Shown here piece after piece: positions 8,756 through 18,783 of a stretch of 64,000 nt of DNA; position 1 is the first letter of the stretch, and each line of letters begins with the position of its first letter. The notes beneath the pieces were generated by a model, which saw only the letters and a program-made list of their open reading frames with translations, was not told the DNA's origin and did no database searches. Source of the stretch: Rhynchopus euleeides (lineage: Eukaryota; Euglenozoa; Diplonemea; Diplonemida; Diplonemidae); assembly GCA_963210315.1 (NCBI GenBank), contig OY723255.1, positions 2,108,001 through 2,172,000 of the forward strand. Direction: 5' to 3'. The position numbers and the translations under genes were made by a program.

Positions 8756-10819
8756 ATGGACGGCCCCACCGTGGATGTGACTGTGCGTCACACGGGGACC
8801 GGTGACAGCTGTGTCGTCGGAGTTCCGGAAGGCGGGACCGTGGTCAGGCTGAAGGCGGATGCGCTGGAGGAGATGTTTCCGGGTTCCATCAACAACGCAT
8901 CCCGCAAGGCTGCATGCGTGGCAGCACACATCGAAGGGTGTGAGGAGGAGCTGGACGATGAAGAGCGCGTTGCCGACACGGGTCTGGAGGATGGGGGTGC
9001 TGTCAAGCTCGTCCCACGCTGGCCCACAGTCAAGGCCCCCGCTGTCTACTCATCTCCGCATGGCGACAAGGTGTCCCACATCACACTGTCGGGGTGTGGG
9101 ACGCTGTGTGCTGTGGGTCACGACAACGGACACATCACTGTGTTCGACACCACCACCGCTGCTGTGGTGGCGGACTTCACACATGCAAATTGCACCGCGT
9201 TCTCTGTCTGTGGGACATGGTTGGCAACGTGGTTGGCAACGCGCTCTTCTGACGGCACCATCTGCGTGCGGCTGAGAGGAACGTGGGAGGAGGTGTGCAT
9301 GCTGCACCACAAGAGGGCCAGGGTGTGCAGTGCAGCGTGGACGCACTGCGGGCGTCTGGTGTCCGGAGACTACAAAGGCAAAGTGCGTGTGTGGGACTTG
9401 AAGGGCACACCGAGCGCCACAGTGCTGGAGGGTCACCGCGACCCTGTTATCAGCATCGCTGTGTCGAGGACGAGGATCTTCAGCGTGTCATACGGGCACA
9501 GCATCCGTGTGTGGGACATCAACACCCTCTCACACACACACACCCTGGTCCGCCCCCCTACCCACGTGGACCCGAATAAGAAGGGTGCGAGGGAGGCCCG
9601 CCCGCGCATTCCTGCAGACACGGCCCCGGGGCTCACCCTGTACTTTGACGGTGGCGCGCGCGACAACGGCACCCCCTTCGCTGTGGCGGGGGCAGGGGCG
9701 GTGCTGTACCAAGACGGCTGCAAGGTCTCAGAGAAAGTGCTCCCGCTGCTGAACGTGCGTAGCAACAACATTGCTGAGTACGAGGCGCTACGAGCAGGCC
9801 TGCGCCTCCTCGAGAGGGGCGATGCCCCTGAGGGCCCAGTCACAGTGCGAGGCGACTCCCAGGTGGTGCTGCGGCAGCTCCGAGGGGAATCCCTGTGCCG
9901 GGATGCCGCCCTCCGTCCTCTTTTCCTCAGCACGTCCGCGCTGGCTGCGGACCTCCAACCGAGGTTCACTCTCACGTATGAGCATGTGAAGAGGGAATCC
10001 AACACCGATGCTGACGCCCTCAGCAACGCCGCGATGGATGAGGCTGAAAGGCTGGGGGCCTCGCGGCAGAAGCTCCAGCAGGACCTCACGGTGTTCCAGA
10101 GCAGTATCCTAGGGAAAGCCGCCTCGCTGAAAGGACTCTGCAGTATGGTGACGAAAGTGGGCAAAGGGCCCTGGCATTGCGGTCATGCTGCCAACTCAAC
10201 GGTCCTCACGGCTCTCGGCGGAACTGTGGCGGCGGGCCTGTCGAGGAGGGCCCAACTGAACCCTGCCACTGAATCGGTGATGCGCAGCCTCCAAGCACAC
10301 CTGGCTGAGCCAGTCCACAGCCGGCAAGATACGGTATTCCATGACCGCGGAATGGCGTGGGCCGCCACCTTCGCCCCACAGCCGCACTACCCAGAGGGCT
10401 GGCAGCAGCCGGCCCAGCAGTGGGCGGCGCGCGGTCGGCAGGCCAACAGCCGGGTGGGACGCCCATGGGAGCGGAGGGGCGCTGCCCCCCGTACTGCCCC
10501 CCCTGGTGCCAGGAGGAACGCAAAGGTGCTTGCCTGCAAGTTGCATTGGAAGCCCCGTTGCTCGGCATGCCAAAAGCGACGCCTCCCAGAGGAGGTGTGC
10601 TGCCGCAACCACCACAAAGAGGGGGACGGGCTCCCGGTCACTATGGGCTTCTGCAAACGCCACAGCATGGACCGATGCGGTGACTGCTACAGCGATGGCA
10701 AATCACTAACACATTGCTGCCACACACACCACGCTGGCTATGCTGCACGCCCTCCTCCCCGGAGTGGCACTGAGTTGGCCCCACACTCTAACCCGAGTGG
10801 GGCCTCCGCTGTGACGTAG
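8756..10819 (+). CDS. Chimeric ORF: UBL-WD40 (blades 1-4) fused to RNase H and Cys/His-rich domain
   Basis: The frame from ATG 8756 encodes a UBL domain (residues 1-~92, ending KLVPRWP) and WD40 blades 1-4, then passes without a stop into inserted sequence at 9549. The insert encodes an RNase HI fold with all four acidic residues in family context: Asp298 (LYFDGGARDN), Glu341 (NNIAEYEALRAG), Asp367 (VRGDSQVV) and Asp420 (NTDADALSN). A linker is followed by a Cys/His-rich tail (residues 594-659, CSAC, CCRNHH, CGDC, CCHTHH) that may bind zinc. The stop is TAG at 10817. RNase H cleaves the RNA strand of RNA-DNA hybrids; here it is most likely retroelement cargo. The insert has no start codon of its own near its left end, so it would only be translated as this fusion. 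Whether the chimera is made is unknown. Confidence 0.72.
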   Translation: MDGPTVDVTVRHTGTGDSCVVGVPEGGTVVRLKADALEEMFPGSINNASRKAACVAAHIEGCEEELDDEERVADTGLEDGGAVKLVPRWPTVKAPAVYSSPHGDKVSHITLSGCGTLCAVGHDNGHITVFDTTTAAVVADFTHANCTAFSVCGTWLATWLATRSSDGTICVRLRGTWEEVCMLHHKRARVCSAAWTHCGRLVSGDYKGKVRVWDLKGTPSATVLEGHRDPVISIAVSRTRIFSVSYGHSIRVWDINTLSHTHTLVRPPTHVDPNKKGAREARPRIPADTAPGLTLYFDGGARDNGTPFAVAGAGAVLYQDGCKVSEKVLPLLNVRSNNIAEYEALRAGLRLLERGDAPEGPVTVRGDSQVVLRQLRGESLCRDAALRPLFLSTSALAADLQPRFTLTYEHVKRESNTDADALSNAAMDEAERLGASRQKLQQDLTVFQSSILGKAASLKGLCSMVTKVGKGPWHCGHAANSTVLTALGGTVAAGLSRRAQLNPATESVMRSLQAHLAEPVHSRQDTVFHDRGMAWAATFAPQPHYPEGWQQPAQQWAARGRQANSRVGRPWERRGAAPRTAPPGARRNAKVLACKLHWKPRCSACQKRRLPEEVCCRNHHKEGDGLPVTMGFCKRHSMDRCGDCYSDGKSLTHCCHTHHAGYAARPPPRSGTELAPHSNPSGASAVT

Positions 10820-10895
10820 AAGTGGGCGGGGGTGGGCAATGATCCGCGCAGGATCTCCCCACACAAAACGTGGTCACCACACACACACACCCTGG
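9549..10895 (+). mobile_element. RNase H-bearing insertion with 18-bp target duplication
   Basis: The 18 bp CACACACACACACCCTGG occur at 9531-9548 and again at 10878-10895, while intact paralogs have them once. Insert plus one copy is 1347 bp. It has no terminal inverted repeats and no poly-A. It encodes only an RNase H domain and a Cys/His-rich tail, so it resembles the 3' end of a 5'-truncated non-LTR retrotransposon. The AC-rich part of the duplication could be coincidental, but CCCTGG is not repetitive. Confidence 0.75.
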
Positions 10896-11257
10896 ATGGC
10901 CACACTGGGACGGTGAACGACATCGCCCTGATTCAGGACGAGCAGCACCTGGTGTCGTGCTCTCAGGACTGGTCACTCAAGGTGTGGTGCACAACCTCCC
11001 TCAGCTGCCTGCGTACTGTGCAACTCGGCGCTGCTACCTCACTTGCTGTGTCACAGCCAGGTGGTGTTGTTGCAGTGAAAAGCATGTCCGCCACCACACT
11101 GTACCGCCTCAGCACTGTGTGTGAGTGTCTGGGGAAGGTGTACCCGGGGGGTGGTGTCGCACTCAGCCCCTGCGGGAGCTGGGTCTTCACCTCAACTCCC
11201 GCAGCAAACAACACCACCTCTGTCTCCGTGTGTGCTGTGTCTTCCCTTTCACCCTGA

Positions 11258-11553
11258 GTGCAGTGTCTTGGACCTTGTTCTCTGCCTTGTGTGCTTGCCG
11301 CAAAGGGGTGTGTCCGAGATATACCGGGCCTTGCTCTCTTGAGCCTCACGTGTGTTGCTGGCAACAACCCCATCCCACGGAGGCACGGCTCCTCGGCCCC
11401 GACCCCCTCCAGCGTCTTCCACAAGTGAACTTCCAGGTCACCACTTTGTGGCACTCTGTCTTTGATCCCCATCCACACCATTGCACACCGCCACACCCTC
11501 TAGGAAGGCTTTGCAGTTTGGTTCCACGTGCAAGAAGGTGGAAGGCCAGAAAT
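11258..11553 (+). repeat. Shared 5' region of UBL genes
   Basis: The part from about 11365 to 11553 (CCCCATCCCACGGAGGCAC, CCACTTTGTGGCACTCTGTC, CACCGCCACACCCTCTAGG, GAAGGCTTTGCAGTTTG) matches 38620-38835, which also precedes a UBL start. It therefore duplicated together with the UBL module. CCCTCTAG or TTTGCAG could be the leader acceptor. Confidence 0.65.
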
Positions 11554-11967
11554 ATGGATGTGTCCGTTCGTCACAGCGGGAGCGGGGACAGCTGTGTCGT
11601 CGGAGTTCCGGAAGGCGGGACCGTGGTCAGGCTGAAGGCGGATGCGCTGGAGGAGATGTTTCCGGGTTCTATCAACAACGCATCCCGTGAGGCTGCATAC
11701 GTCGCAGCACACATCGAAGGGTGTGAGGAGGAGCTGGACGATGAAGAGCGCGTTGCCGACACGGGTCTGGAGGACGGGGGTGCTGTCAAGCTCGTCCCAC
11801 GCTGGCCAAAAGTCAAGGCTCCCGCCCCGCTGACCCCTGTGGCACAGACTTCAGCACCGCTGACGCCGATGCCACCCACTGCAGCACCTCTGACCGAAGC
11901 ACCTTCCACCGAGGGCGCCCCGCACCCCTGTGCCGCCCACCGCCGCACCTCTGACCGACACACCTGA
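11554..11967 (+). CDS. UBL-only ORF with Pro/Thr-rich tail, 137 aa
   Basis: Residues 1-85 are the family UBL (VSVRHSGSGDSCVVGVPEGG to GGAVKLVPRWPK). Instead of a WD40 propeller the frame continues into imperfect Pro-rich repeats (APLTPVAQTSAPLTPMPPTA) and stops at 11967. The Pro-rich repeats continue in another frame (11930 onward, TAAPLTDTPDTSPPLTAVP), and a different repeat module follows, so this ORF is probably the truncated start of a longer decayed gene. A UBL domain usually mediates protein binding. There is no terminal Gly-Gly, so conjugation is unlikely. Confidence 0.6.
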   Translation: MDVSVRHSGSGDSCVVGVPEGGTVVRLKADALEEMFPGSINNASREAAYVAAHIEGCEEELDDEERVADTGLEDGGAVKLVPRWPKVKAPAPLTPVAQTSAPLTPMPPTAAPLTEAPSTEGAPHPCAAHRRTSDRHT

Positions 11968-13155
11968 CACATCCCCGCCGCTCACTGCTGTGCCCACACC
12001 CTCACCCGGGACGGACGCACCGCCGGCTCACCACCCCCAACTGTCCACAGCCTGGGGCCTCGGGTTCCGTCGACCAAATCTACAGCACCCCGCAGGAGTG
12101 GGTCATTCCGTGTGTCCCGGCGCCGCACAGCACTTTATTGGTGGACGTGCAAAGGACGCCGTCAGGTTACACCCTGAGGGGAGACGGGGCGCGGCTCTCT
12201 TGTGGGTATGGCCAGTCTCTGACGTGTCCCCCCTCTGGGGAGGTGTCGCTGCTGTACGCTCCGTACGATGGGCGCAGCCATGCTGTGTTATTTTCGTGGA
12301 CCACACAGCACCGAAACCCGGGCGCCACCGACACCCAGCCCGGTGTGGGTGCAATACGTGTCGGATCGCGGCTCGATCCACATCTCCTTCGAAAATGTCT
12401 CTGGCATCAGCCAGGAGTGGATCATCTCCTGCACCCCGGACAGCACTTTGTCGATGGACCTGCACCACCTGCCCGGTTTATCCGGCTATGTACTCAAGTT
12501 GGATGGCGAGGAACTGAACTACCCTCGTCACGCGACCTGCCCCCTCTGGGAAGATGGTGCTGAGGTACTCACCGTACCATTAAGTTGGGAGAGATACGGT
12601 TTAGACCTCCAGTGGTACCCTGTCACGGTTGCACCCACCTGGGCACCCGCAACCCGCGCGCCACCTGCGCCACCCACACCCAGCCCAGTGACGTGTCAGA
12701 CCACGACTCGGGCTACAAAAGCGACAGCACCCCACAGGAGTGGGTCATCTCCTGCACGCCGTACAACACGATCTTGATGGACATTATCTACACCCCGTCA
12801 GGTTACAGCCTCACGTGAGGCGACAAGTCGATGTCCTCTGGGTCCAATCAGCGTGTGGCATGTCCCTTCTCTGGGAAGCTGTCGCTGCTGTACACTCCGT
12901 CTGATGGCCACACTCTCTCTGAAATGCACATGGCGCACTGGCACAGCTGCACCCAGCACGTCGATCCCCTCCTACCAGCACACCACAGTGCCCAGAACAG
13001 CGCGGGTGCACTACATGTCAGGCCACGGCTCGGCCTACGCCCCCAGCACCACAGAGTTGTGGGTCATCTCCTGCACACCGGACAGCTCTTTATCGATGGA
13101 CATCACCGAGTCTCCGGACGGTTACAGCCTCACGTTAGACGGCAACGCTCGATAG
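11968..13155 (+). pseudogene. Decayed array of an unrecognised ~75-residue repeat module
   Basis: Four related modules are visible in shifting frames: STPQEWVIPCVPAPHSTLL (about 12090), ISQEWIISCTPDSTLSMDL (about 12408), STPQEWVISCTPYNTILMDI (about 12728) and TTELWVISCTPDSSLSMDI (about 13048). Each is followed by SGYxLxxDG and, in two, CPxSGxxSLLYxPxDG. An in-frame stop follows module 3 and at least three frame changes separate the modules, so no full-length protein is encoded. The first Pro-rich repeats connect it to the UBL ORF at 11554. The alternating hydrophobic pattern suggests beta strands. I do not recognise the module. Confidence 0.68.
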
Positions 13156-13393
13156 CGAACCCTTCTCTGATGTTGCCAAACCGTGTCAGAGTTCAGGTGA
13201 AACATTCTCCTGTGCTAAAGAAACCTCTCCCACCGCCTTCACACAGCGCATGGGTTGGGTGCAACGTTACACATAGCCATGGGCCCCTTCGCTACCAGGT
13301 GACTGAGTGAGAGCAGGTGAGGGGGCAGCCCGCTTCCTCTCACTGGCAGACGAGCCGTGACAGGCTGGTAGCGAGCCCCCCCCCCCCCCTGTA
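13156..13393. other. Intergenic, ends in C tract
   Basis: No gene is seen. A C tract and TGTA at 13380-13393 form the left copy of the presumed target duplication of the foldback element. Confidence 0.5.
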
Positions 13394-14300
13394 GGGAGGT
13401 CCACGAGGCCGTTTTTCTTGTCACAGAACACGATTTTTTTGATTTTCGGTCAAAAACTCCACCAAAATGGGCGTACCTGGCCAAAAATCTCGTGGGGGAT
13501 CACTGAAAAAATCCGAGAAAATAGCAGACGCCCTCGGGAAAGTCCATCCATTCGAATTACTTGGCATTTTTTCCTGAAAAATGGCCGAAAATGTGGACCA
13601 AAAATGGACACTTTTCGGCCAAATTGTAACACTTATCAAAACCCCATCTGAGCGCCCAGGATACCACCTAAACACCCCAAAACCGCAAAAATACCCCTCC
13701 AGTGAGGTATCCGGGTGGGAAAAAATGGGGGTTGCACCTTTTTGAGACCCAGCTTTGGGTCCCAGCCGGGATTTCCTGGCTGAACCCCCATGGACCCTCC
13801 GGTTTCCCCCTCTTTTTCAGTATTTTCCAGACCCGCGGACCCAAAATATACCACCCAGAGGGCCACAGCAGCCCCCAAAAAACCCCCAGGAGTCACAGAT
13901 GTGCCCTAAAAGGGGTGGGAAAAACCAGGGGCGACCACTTTGGTGGTCAGTTTTGACCCAGACTCCCGAAATTTCCTGCTGTAACACTTATGTGACACTT
14001 AGCGGTACAGAAGTTGGTGAAATTACACCACTTTTCGGGGTGGCTCTGGGTGCCCAGAATACCATCTGGACACCCCAAAACCATGATAACCTCATTCCAG
14101 TGAGGTATCCGGGTGGGAAAAAATGGGGGCTGCACCTCTTTGAGGGAACCTTTGGGGTTCCGGTGGGTGTTGAGTCCCCCACAAAACCCCCCAAACCCCA
14201 AAGTACCCTGCTGGAGGCACTCAAAACCTCCCACACCAACATCGACCCCACGAACCCGAATAGGGGCGACGGAGTGAAAGCCTTGTGTCGCCAGGAGGGA
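13394..14300 (+). repeat. Left arm of foldback element
   Basis: Its outer part (13394-13985) pairs with 18175-18783 and its inner part (13986-14300) with 14507-14813. A sub-repeat, GTGAGGTATCCGGGTGGGAA followed by AAAATGGGGG, occurs twice in the arm (about 13703 and 14100). Confidence 0.85.
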
Positions 14301-14506
14301 ACAATGACACTTGTCGCGGGCTCCGAGTTGGTTGTCTCAGACTCAGAGTGACTTGGTGGTGAGAAGACCCCACGGCTCTGAGGATGTCCTCGATATGTCA
14401 GGTGAACATACACCTTTCCAGCACACGGACACAGTTTGGCTCCGAGAAGACCCCCGATGTCCAATTGTGTACCTACCATGACTCTCTCCAAAGGAAATGT
14501 CCTTGT

Positions 14507-14813
14507 TAGCTCCTGGCGACACAAGGCTTTCACTCCACCGCCCCTATTCGGGTTCGTGGGGTCGATGTTGGTGTGGGAGGTTTTGAGTGCCTCCAGCAGG
14601 GTACTTTGGGGGGTTTTGGGGGGGTTCCCGACTCAACACCCACCGGAACCCCAAAGGTTCCCTCAAAGAGGTGCAACCCCCATTTTTTCCCACCCGGATA
14701 CCTCACTGGAATGAGGTTATCATGGTTTTGGGGTGTCCAGATGGTATTCTGGGCACCCAGAGCCACCCCGAAAAGTGGTGTAATTTCACCAACTTCTGTA
14801 CCGCTAAGTGTTA
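14507..14813 (-). repeat. Right arm of foldback element, inner part
   Basis: It is the reverse complement of 13986-14300. It ends at TTA (14811-14813), where the next element is inserted. Confidence 0.85.
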
Positions 14814-15234
14814 GGAGGGTGTCCGGTTCTCCGGATTTTCCTGATTTTTCCCGATTTTCCGAAAATTTTGCCACTGGTTGACACAAGGGCAAATTTCGAG
14901 CAAAATCCGAAAATCAGGAAAAATCGGGAAAAATCAGGAAATCCAGGGGGGGCCACCGGAGACCCTCCCCGAAAAAATCCGATTTTTTTGGGTCGAAAAA
15001 AAAATTTTTTTTCCGACCCGAAAATCTGTATCTGCGGACTGCCACACTCTGAAAAACCGAAAAATTTCCGAAAAAAATCGAAAATTTTGGCCTTTCCTGG
15101 CCTATGTGGTCCCAAAGGGCCCAGGTTGCCCGGTTTTTCACCCAAAAACACCCCAAAAATTTTTCCGCCAAGGACGTCGGTGAAGCCGAGCCCTTTGTAC
15201 AACCGTTTCACTCTGACTTCTGTCTGTCTGTACT

Positions 15235-15830
15235 GTGTGCCATCAGTGTGTCCCCGTTACAGTGATTCCGCTCCATCCCATTGAGTGTCTCTCAGTTCTG
15301 CTCGTTCTGACAGTGGAGGTGGTCTCCTGCGACTGCGTCCGTTTCTTGGCTGCCCCGTGTCTGCAGTTCCACTTGTGTCATGGACTCGTTGTGGTTACTG
15401 GTGCTCTGCAACATTTTCGCTGCTGCTCGTTAGTTCCGTCCCGTTTCATTCCCAGCTGCTCAGGGAGAGCTGCCCTGTGTTTGCCGGAAAGGGCACTGCT
15501 GATCCTTGTTCCTCATCGCGTTGTGACTCCCATTCAGCCTGGCGGGGCAGTCTTCAGCGTTCAAACTACCTGATAGTTCCCGAAGTTCGCGGATTCCGCC
15601 GCTCATCTTGCACCATATGGGCACCAAGCCGGCAACGATAGCCTGTGGCGTTGAGGCGCCATCGGCTGTCTCCCGGAGCATTTCCAACCTCACATCCGTG
15701 AGGCCGGCTACCACCCAGGTTTGTGGGTTCCATAAAGAACTCAGGCGGGTGCCGCTCTCGTACCCCCGGATGCCTCTCCCGCCGCGAACGAGGGAGGCCG
15801 CCACGCATGAGGAGCTTCTCTTCGCCACCT
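15235..15830. other. Possible decayed coding sequence in nested element
   Basis: Frames are open on both strands (plus 15235-15573; minus 15828-15460). The composition is less biased than the surrounding AT-rich, A/T-run sequence. I do not recognise a protein. It may be a remnant of the element's gene. Confidence 0.25.
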
Positions 15831-16663
15831 CCCGCTGCTCGTCAGTCAGGGAGCTACACCCCGTTTTTTCGGTTGAAGTTTTTTCTGATCAGACATACAT
15901 TGGGCGTTATTCCGTTACCAGTAACGGTAATAACGTTATTTTTGCGTTATTTTTTGACCCCAAAAAAGGCAGCATTTCCCGGTGAATCTGACCCGAAACT
16001 CGGGTCCCTACCCCCCCTAAAAGAATTTTCTTGGGTAAAATATCACTCCAGGGGGCCACTCCGTGATGTCAAAAAATTGGAAAACGTTTTCTCCTAAAAT
16101 AACGCGTTATTTTTCCGTTATTTTCATGAAAACTTGCGTTATTCGGACAATTTTGCGGGCGGATGGTGTAGTTTTTGGTGGAGATGGCTCCAGAATACCC
16201 CCCTGGGACCATTTTTTGGATAATAACGCACGGACATGTCGAGTTTCGTGAAAAAATCATGTTTTTTGGCTTTTTCAAGACAAATACTGCAGAAACCCCT
16301 GCAACCTTGCAGCATCCAATGTTCCTGGAGTGAAATTTGGAGTGAAAATCACTCCAAAATCACTCAGTGTGGACGCAGAAGTGAATCCTTCAGGAATACA
16401 CCCGCACACCTCACATTGGCGGTGTATAAACCACCTGATATTTTTACTCGTTACGAGCGACGAAGTAGCGCGAAGTAGCGACGTGCCCATTTTTTCCCGG
16501 TCCGTTCTAAAATAGTTACGTTCCAAAAGTCCGTTACTGGTGCTGTCAAAGACGCTTCGCACAATATACGCACGAACTACCCAAAGTACGCTCGGGCTAC
16601 GCACGAAGTACGCAGGAACTACGCAATTTGAACTTTCTTGCACCCCCCAGTCATTATTTGCAC

Positions 16664-16713
16664 GCACTCCAGGTCCCATATTTGCACCAGTGCAAATATG
16701 AGACCTGGAGTGC
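16664..16713. repeat. Near-perfect 24-bp hairpin
   Basis: The arms GCACTCCAGGTCCCATATTT and GCAC pair with their complement, with one mismatch and a 2-nt loop. Confidence 0.8.
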
Positions 16714-16869
16714 AACTATGAGGAATTTCCGAGTTCGTCGTGATGTGCAAAACATGACTGGGTTGTGCAAGAAACCATCATCTGCACCCCGTATCGGCCT
16801 CAATTGCACCCTCGTGCAGGTAAAAAAAGGCCTCGGGCCTCCGGCCCTCGGACCGTTTTTTAATTACGC

Positions 16870-16980
16870 ACACGACCTTCGCGCGGAAAGTGTCATTCAG
16901 CCCTGCCAAACGTGCTCTACACACCACCCCCTTCATCAGGCAAGTGGGTTTGTAAGGGTGTGTGGAAGCGTCAACGCTCG
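16870..16980 (+). repeat. Family A-like repeat
   Basis: CGCGCGGAAAGTGTCATTCA, CCAAACGTGCTCTACACACC and GTGTGTGGAAGCGTCAACGC occur in order. An inverted, better conserved copy is at 49928-50040. Confidence 0.65.
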
Positions 16981-17609
16981 GGTGCAGGAAATTTACATTT
17001 TGGTCGCAAATGGCGTTACACATGCACTATGCACAACGTGTGCACGATTTCGGCAGAACTACGCACAACCAACGCAATTTGGACCTTTCAACAACACCAT
17101 TCACGGTACTTCGATTTTGGGTGGGAAAGATGGGGCAAGGAAGTGGCAAAAACTGCGAAGAAGGTCGAAAATTTTCACATTTTCATCAGAAACCATATTC
17201 AACGGATTCCGATTTTCGGGTGAAATCAAGCAGGTTGGCACAATGGCTCATGTTCACCCAAAAATGCACCTACCAAACCTCTTTTGCTTGATTTTTGGGA
17301 CGGCATGGGTGATCCAGAGGCCAAAAATCACGATTTTTTCACCAATTCCTTCGACAACGGACAGTTCCAGACCACAAGGACCACATTTTGGGGTCAGAAT
17401 TTTCTCGGTCAAAAAATTCGAAAAATCTGAAATCTCTCGGAATTTTGAGCATTTTTTGAGATTGGCATGCCCATTTTAGACCCTTTGCGTGGCTCTAAAC
17501 CCAAAAATTTGCTCGAAAATGGCCTCAAATAGCCTAAAACAGCCCATTCTGGCCACCCCGAAAAAAAAATTCGAAAAGGGTCCCCCTATAGAAGTTGCCC
17601 AAAAATACC

Positions 17610-17920
17610 GAAAATAACGCGGTATTACCGGTAATAACGGTAATAACGTTACCGATAACGTTATTACCGTTACTGATAACGGTATTACCATTACCGATAA
17701 CGGTAATAACGGTAATAACGGTAATAACGTTACCGATAACGTTATTACCGTTCCTGATAACGGTAATAACGGTATTACCGTTATCGATAACGGTATAACG
17801 CGGAAAAATAACGTTACCGATTTTCGGATAACGTTATTCGGCCGTTCTGGAACGTTATTAACGGTAAGTTATTTTACCGAAAAAATAACGGTATTACCGT
17901 TACTGGTAACGCAATAACGC
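17610..17920. repeat. TAACGG/CCGTTA satellite
   Basis: Irregular tandem units of GGTAATAACG and GATAACG in both orientations create many short palindromes (GGTAATAACGTTATTACC). The same motif begins the element at 15900-15945 and recurs singly near 16100-16145. Confidence 0.8.
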
Positions 17921-18174
17921 CCGATGTATGATCAGAGTTGCACCCACCGTTTCTCTCCGTCCAGCCCGAGAATGTCGAACCCTGAAAAGTCGACAACACC
18001 CCACATCCTGCACCTGAGACGCGGCTTCCTTATCTGAGGGGCCGCGTCCAAATACACGGACTTTGCTAAACTGGACCCAACTCCCCACACCCTTTTTTTC
18101 GCCATTTTTTCAAAAAATCCCCCAAATTTTTCCAAATTTTTCAAAAATTTCCTAAATTTAGGACACCCTCCTTA

Positions 18175-18783
18175 CATAAGTGTTACAGCAGGAAATTTCG
18201 GGAGTCTGGGTCAAAACTGACCACCAAAGTGGTCGCCCCTGGTTTTTCCCACCCCTTTTAGGACATGTCTGTGACTCCTGGCAGGTTTTGGGGACTTCTG
18301 TGGCCCTCTGGGTGGTATTTTTTGGGTCCGCGGGTCTGGAAAAGGCTGAAAAAGAGGGGAAAACCAGGGGGTTTATGGGGGTTCGGCCAGGAAATCCCGG
18401 CTGGGACCCCAAGTTGGGTCTCAAAAAGGTGCAACCCCCATTTTTTCCCACCCGGATACCTCACTGGAGGGGTATTTTTGCGGTTTTGGGGTGTTTAGAT
18501 GGTATTCTGGGCGCTCAGATGGGGTTTTGATAAGTGTTACAATTTGGCCGAAAAGTGTTACATTTTTGTTACACATTTTCGGCCATTTTTCAGGAAAAAA
18601 TGCCAAGTAATTCGAATGGATCGACTTTCCCGAGGGTGTCTGCTATTTTCTCGGATTTTTTCAGTGATCCCCCACGAGATTTGTGGCCAGGTACGCCCAT
18701 TTTGGTGGAGTTTTTGACCGAAAATCAAAAAAATCGTGTTTGTGACAGGCCTAAACAGGGATTTTCCTACACGTGGACTTCCC
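18175..18783 (-). repeat. Right arm of foldback element, outer part
   Basis: It is the reverse complement of 13394-13985 with few differences, mostly single substitutions and one small insertion (TTTGTTACA near 18563). Confidence 0.85.

Larger units (their letters stand above)
8756..11257 (+). pseudogene. UBL-WD40 gene split by a ~1.35-kb insertion
   Basis: The paralogous gene resumes at 10878 with THTLDGHTGTVNDIAL and runs through blades 5-7 to SSLSP and a TGA ending at 11257. Removing one copy of the duplicated 18 bp plus the insert restores a continuous seven-bladed frame. No other damage is seen in the two halves, so the insertion is recent or the locus is still partly used. Blade 2 also carries a local duplication (GTWLATWLATRSSDG) not found in paralogs. 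Confidence 0.82.
15884..17936. mobile_element. Third-level element with TAACGG-containing inverted ends
   Basis: The left end TCTGATCAGACATACATTGG then GCGTTATTCCGTTACCAGTA is matched in reverse at the right end (TACTGGTAACGCAATAACGC then CCGATGTATGATCAGA). The inverted match is about 60 bp. The right interior is an expanded TAACGG array. It lies wholly inside the TTA element, so it is a third layer. No transposase is recognised and no target duplication is clear. Confidence 0.72.
14814..18171. mobile_element. TIR element nested in the foldback arm, TTA target duplication
   Basis: The terminal inverted repeats GGAGGGTGTCC (14814-14824) and GGACACCCTCC (18161-18171) are flanked on both sides by TTA (14811-14813, 18172-18174). 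The uninterrupted arm shows the joined sequence. A 3-bp TTA/TAA duplication with G-rich ends fits PIF/Harbinger-type transposons, but no transposase or Myb-like gene is recognised. The left end has an internal palindrome of TTTTCCTGATTTTTCCCG (about 14835-14945). Confidence 0.8.
13394..18783. mobile_element. Foldback element with ~0.9-kb inverted arms, itself interrupted
   Basis: The left arm 13394-14300 is the reverse complement of 14507-14813 plus 18175-18783. The ends read GGGAGGTCCACG and CGTGGACTTCCC. The sequence C10TGTA lies just outside both ends (13380-13393, 18786-18799) and looks like a target duplication. Without the insertion at 14814-18171 the element would be about 2 kb: two ~910-bp arms and a ~205-bp unique centre (14301-14506). 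No transposase is recognised in it, so it is non-autonomous. Confidence 0.85.

Noticed and set aside
16628-17479. 283-codon plus-strand frame
   Set aside because: It begins in a hairpin, crosses a dispersed repeat and A/T runs, and has no protein-like pattern.
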